Source: Paenibacillus chitinolyticus NBRC 15660
GTDB lineage: Bacteria > Bacillota > Bacilli > Paenibacillales > NBRC-103111
DNA: 64,000 bases
NCBI RefSeq assembly: GCF_000739915.1
Contig: NZ_BBJT01000009.1
Coordinates: forward strand, 62,001-126,000
Direction of reading: 5' to 3'
Shown here: in pieces, positions 63,763 to 64,000 of the stretch
How positions within the stretch are numbered: position 1 is the stretch's first letter
How the letters are laid out: each line of letters starts with the position of its first letter
Program-made: the position numbers and the translations under genes
Notes under the pieces: model-generated
Told to the model about the DNA's origin: nothing
What the model saw: the letters and a program-made list of their open reading frames with translations, nothing else
Databases searched by the model: none

Positions 63763-64000
63763 ACGCGGGCTGGATGAATGTGCTGCTGGTAGGGGCCGGA
63801 GGATTCGTCGGCTCCATCGCCAGATACAAATTAGCCGGCTGGGTTCAGAGCCGTACGGCTTCTCCGTTTCCGTTCGGCACACTGGCCGTCAACCTCACGG
63901 GTTGTTTTTTTCTGGGGTGGCTGTTCGGGCATGTGACGAATGCCGCCTTGCTTATCGGGCTGGGAACAGGCTTTACCGGCGCCTTTACGACGTTTTCCAC
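63759..64000 (+). CDS. crcB: Second CrcB/FluC subunit, C-terminus beyond the window
   Basis: ATG 63759 follows AAGGAG and overlaps the stop of the first CrcB. The visible 80 residues contain GGFVGSIARYKLAG, GTLAVNLTGCFFLGW and GLGTGFTGAFTTFS, the same motifs as its partner. The 3' end lies outside the window. Confidence 0.88.
   Translation, partial: MNAGWMNVLLVGAGGFVGSIARYKLAGWVQSRTASPFPFGTLAVNLTGCFFLGWLFGHVTNAALLIGLGTGFTGAFTTFS

Overview
The window reads as chromosomal DNA from a spore-forming, Paenibacillus-like Firmicute. This is inferred from several things seen together: strong AGGAGG-type ribosome sites with frequent GTG and TTG starts, a PyrR-type attenuator in front of a pyr operon, a Spo0E-family protein, YutG-, YjcG-, YktB- and CcdC-like proteins, and a 'copper amine oxidase N-terminal domain' secreted protein. 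Flanking base composition is moderately GC-rich. The 25.2-28.3 kb stretch is visibly AT-rich. No rRNA, CRISPR array or intact insertion sequence was seen.

Layout. 1-1.5 kb holds lysine/diaminopimelate genes on the minus strand (dapH and a cut-off N-acetyldiaminopimelate deacetylase). 1.6-11 kb is the pyrimidine operon: promoter, PyrR-binding loop, leader terminator, pyrR-pyrB-pyrC-carA-carB-pyrF-pyrE, and a final terminator. pyrP, pyrK and pyrD are absent from it. 11.1-13.1 kb has a GNAT acetyltransferase and an M20 dipeptidase. 13.3-22.1 kb is an RND efflux pump with its lipoprotein adaptor, flanked by two related large secreted proteins. 22.1-24 kb carries a YjcG-like protein, a YutG-like phosphatase, a 55-residue protein and three tRNA genes (fMet, CAT, Leu-TAA).

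25.1-28.2 kb is a decayed integration hotspot. A complete tRNA-Val(GAC) gene with its terminator is preceded by two partial copies of its 3' end plus terminator. Between the copies lie gene remnants (YolD-like, CPBP protease-like, an excisionase-like gene with an internal stop) and one intact polysaccharide polymerase-like gene. 28.4-49 kb is ordinary accessory and housekeeping DNA: glpK with a terminator in its leader, a Cu/Zn-SOD lipoprotein, a CBS protein, a GGDEF-histidine kinase fusion, CcdC, Spo0E-like, two alpha/beta hydrolases, speA, an MFS transporter, a beta-helix protein and several secreted or DUF proteins.

49.1-59.8 kb is the most unusual part: a ten-gene, tightly packed operon resembling a Tad/type IVc pilus machine but strongly rearranged. 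It encodes a Ser/Thr kinase fused to a P-loop-degenerate ParA-like domain, a SAF/CpaB-like protein, two further ParA/CpaE-like proteins without a normal P-loop, a membrane-anchored TadA/CpaF-like ATPase, a protein that looks like TadB and TadC fused, and four small membrane-anchored proteins that could be pilin-like subunits. A terminator hairpin sits between its promoter and first gene, suggesting attenuation. The last 4 kb has a structured, terminator-ended intergenic RNA candidate before gnd, then gnd, a small unknown gene, aroK, a rhodanese and two adjacent fluoride-exporter genes, the second cut by the window end.
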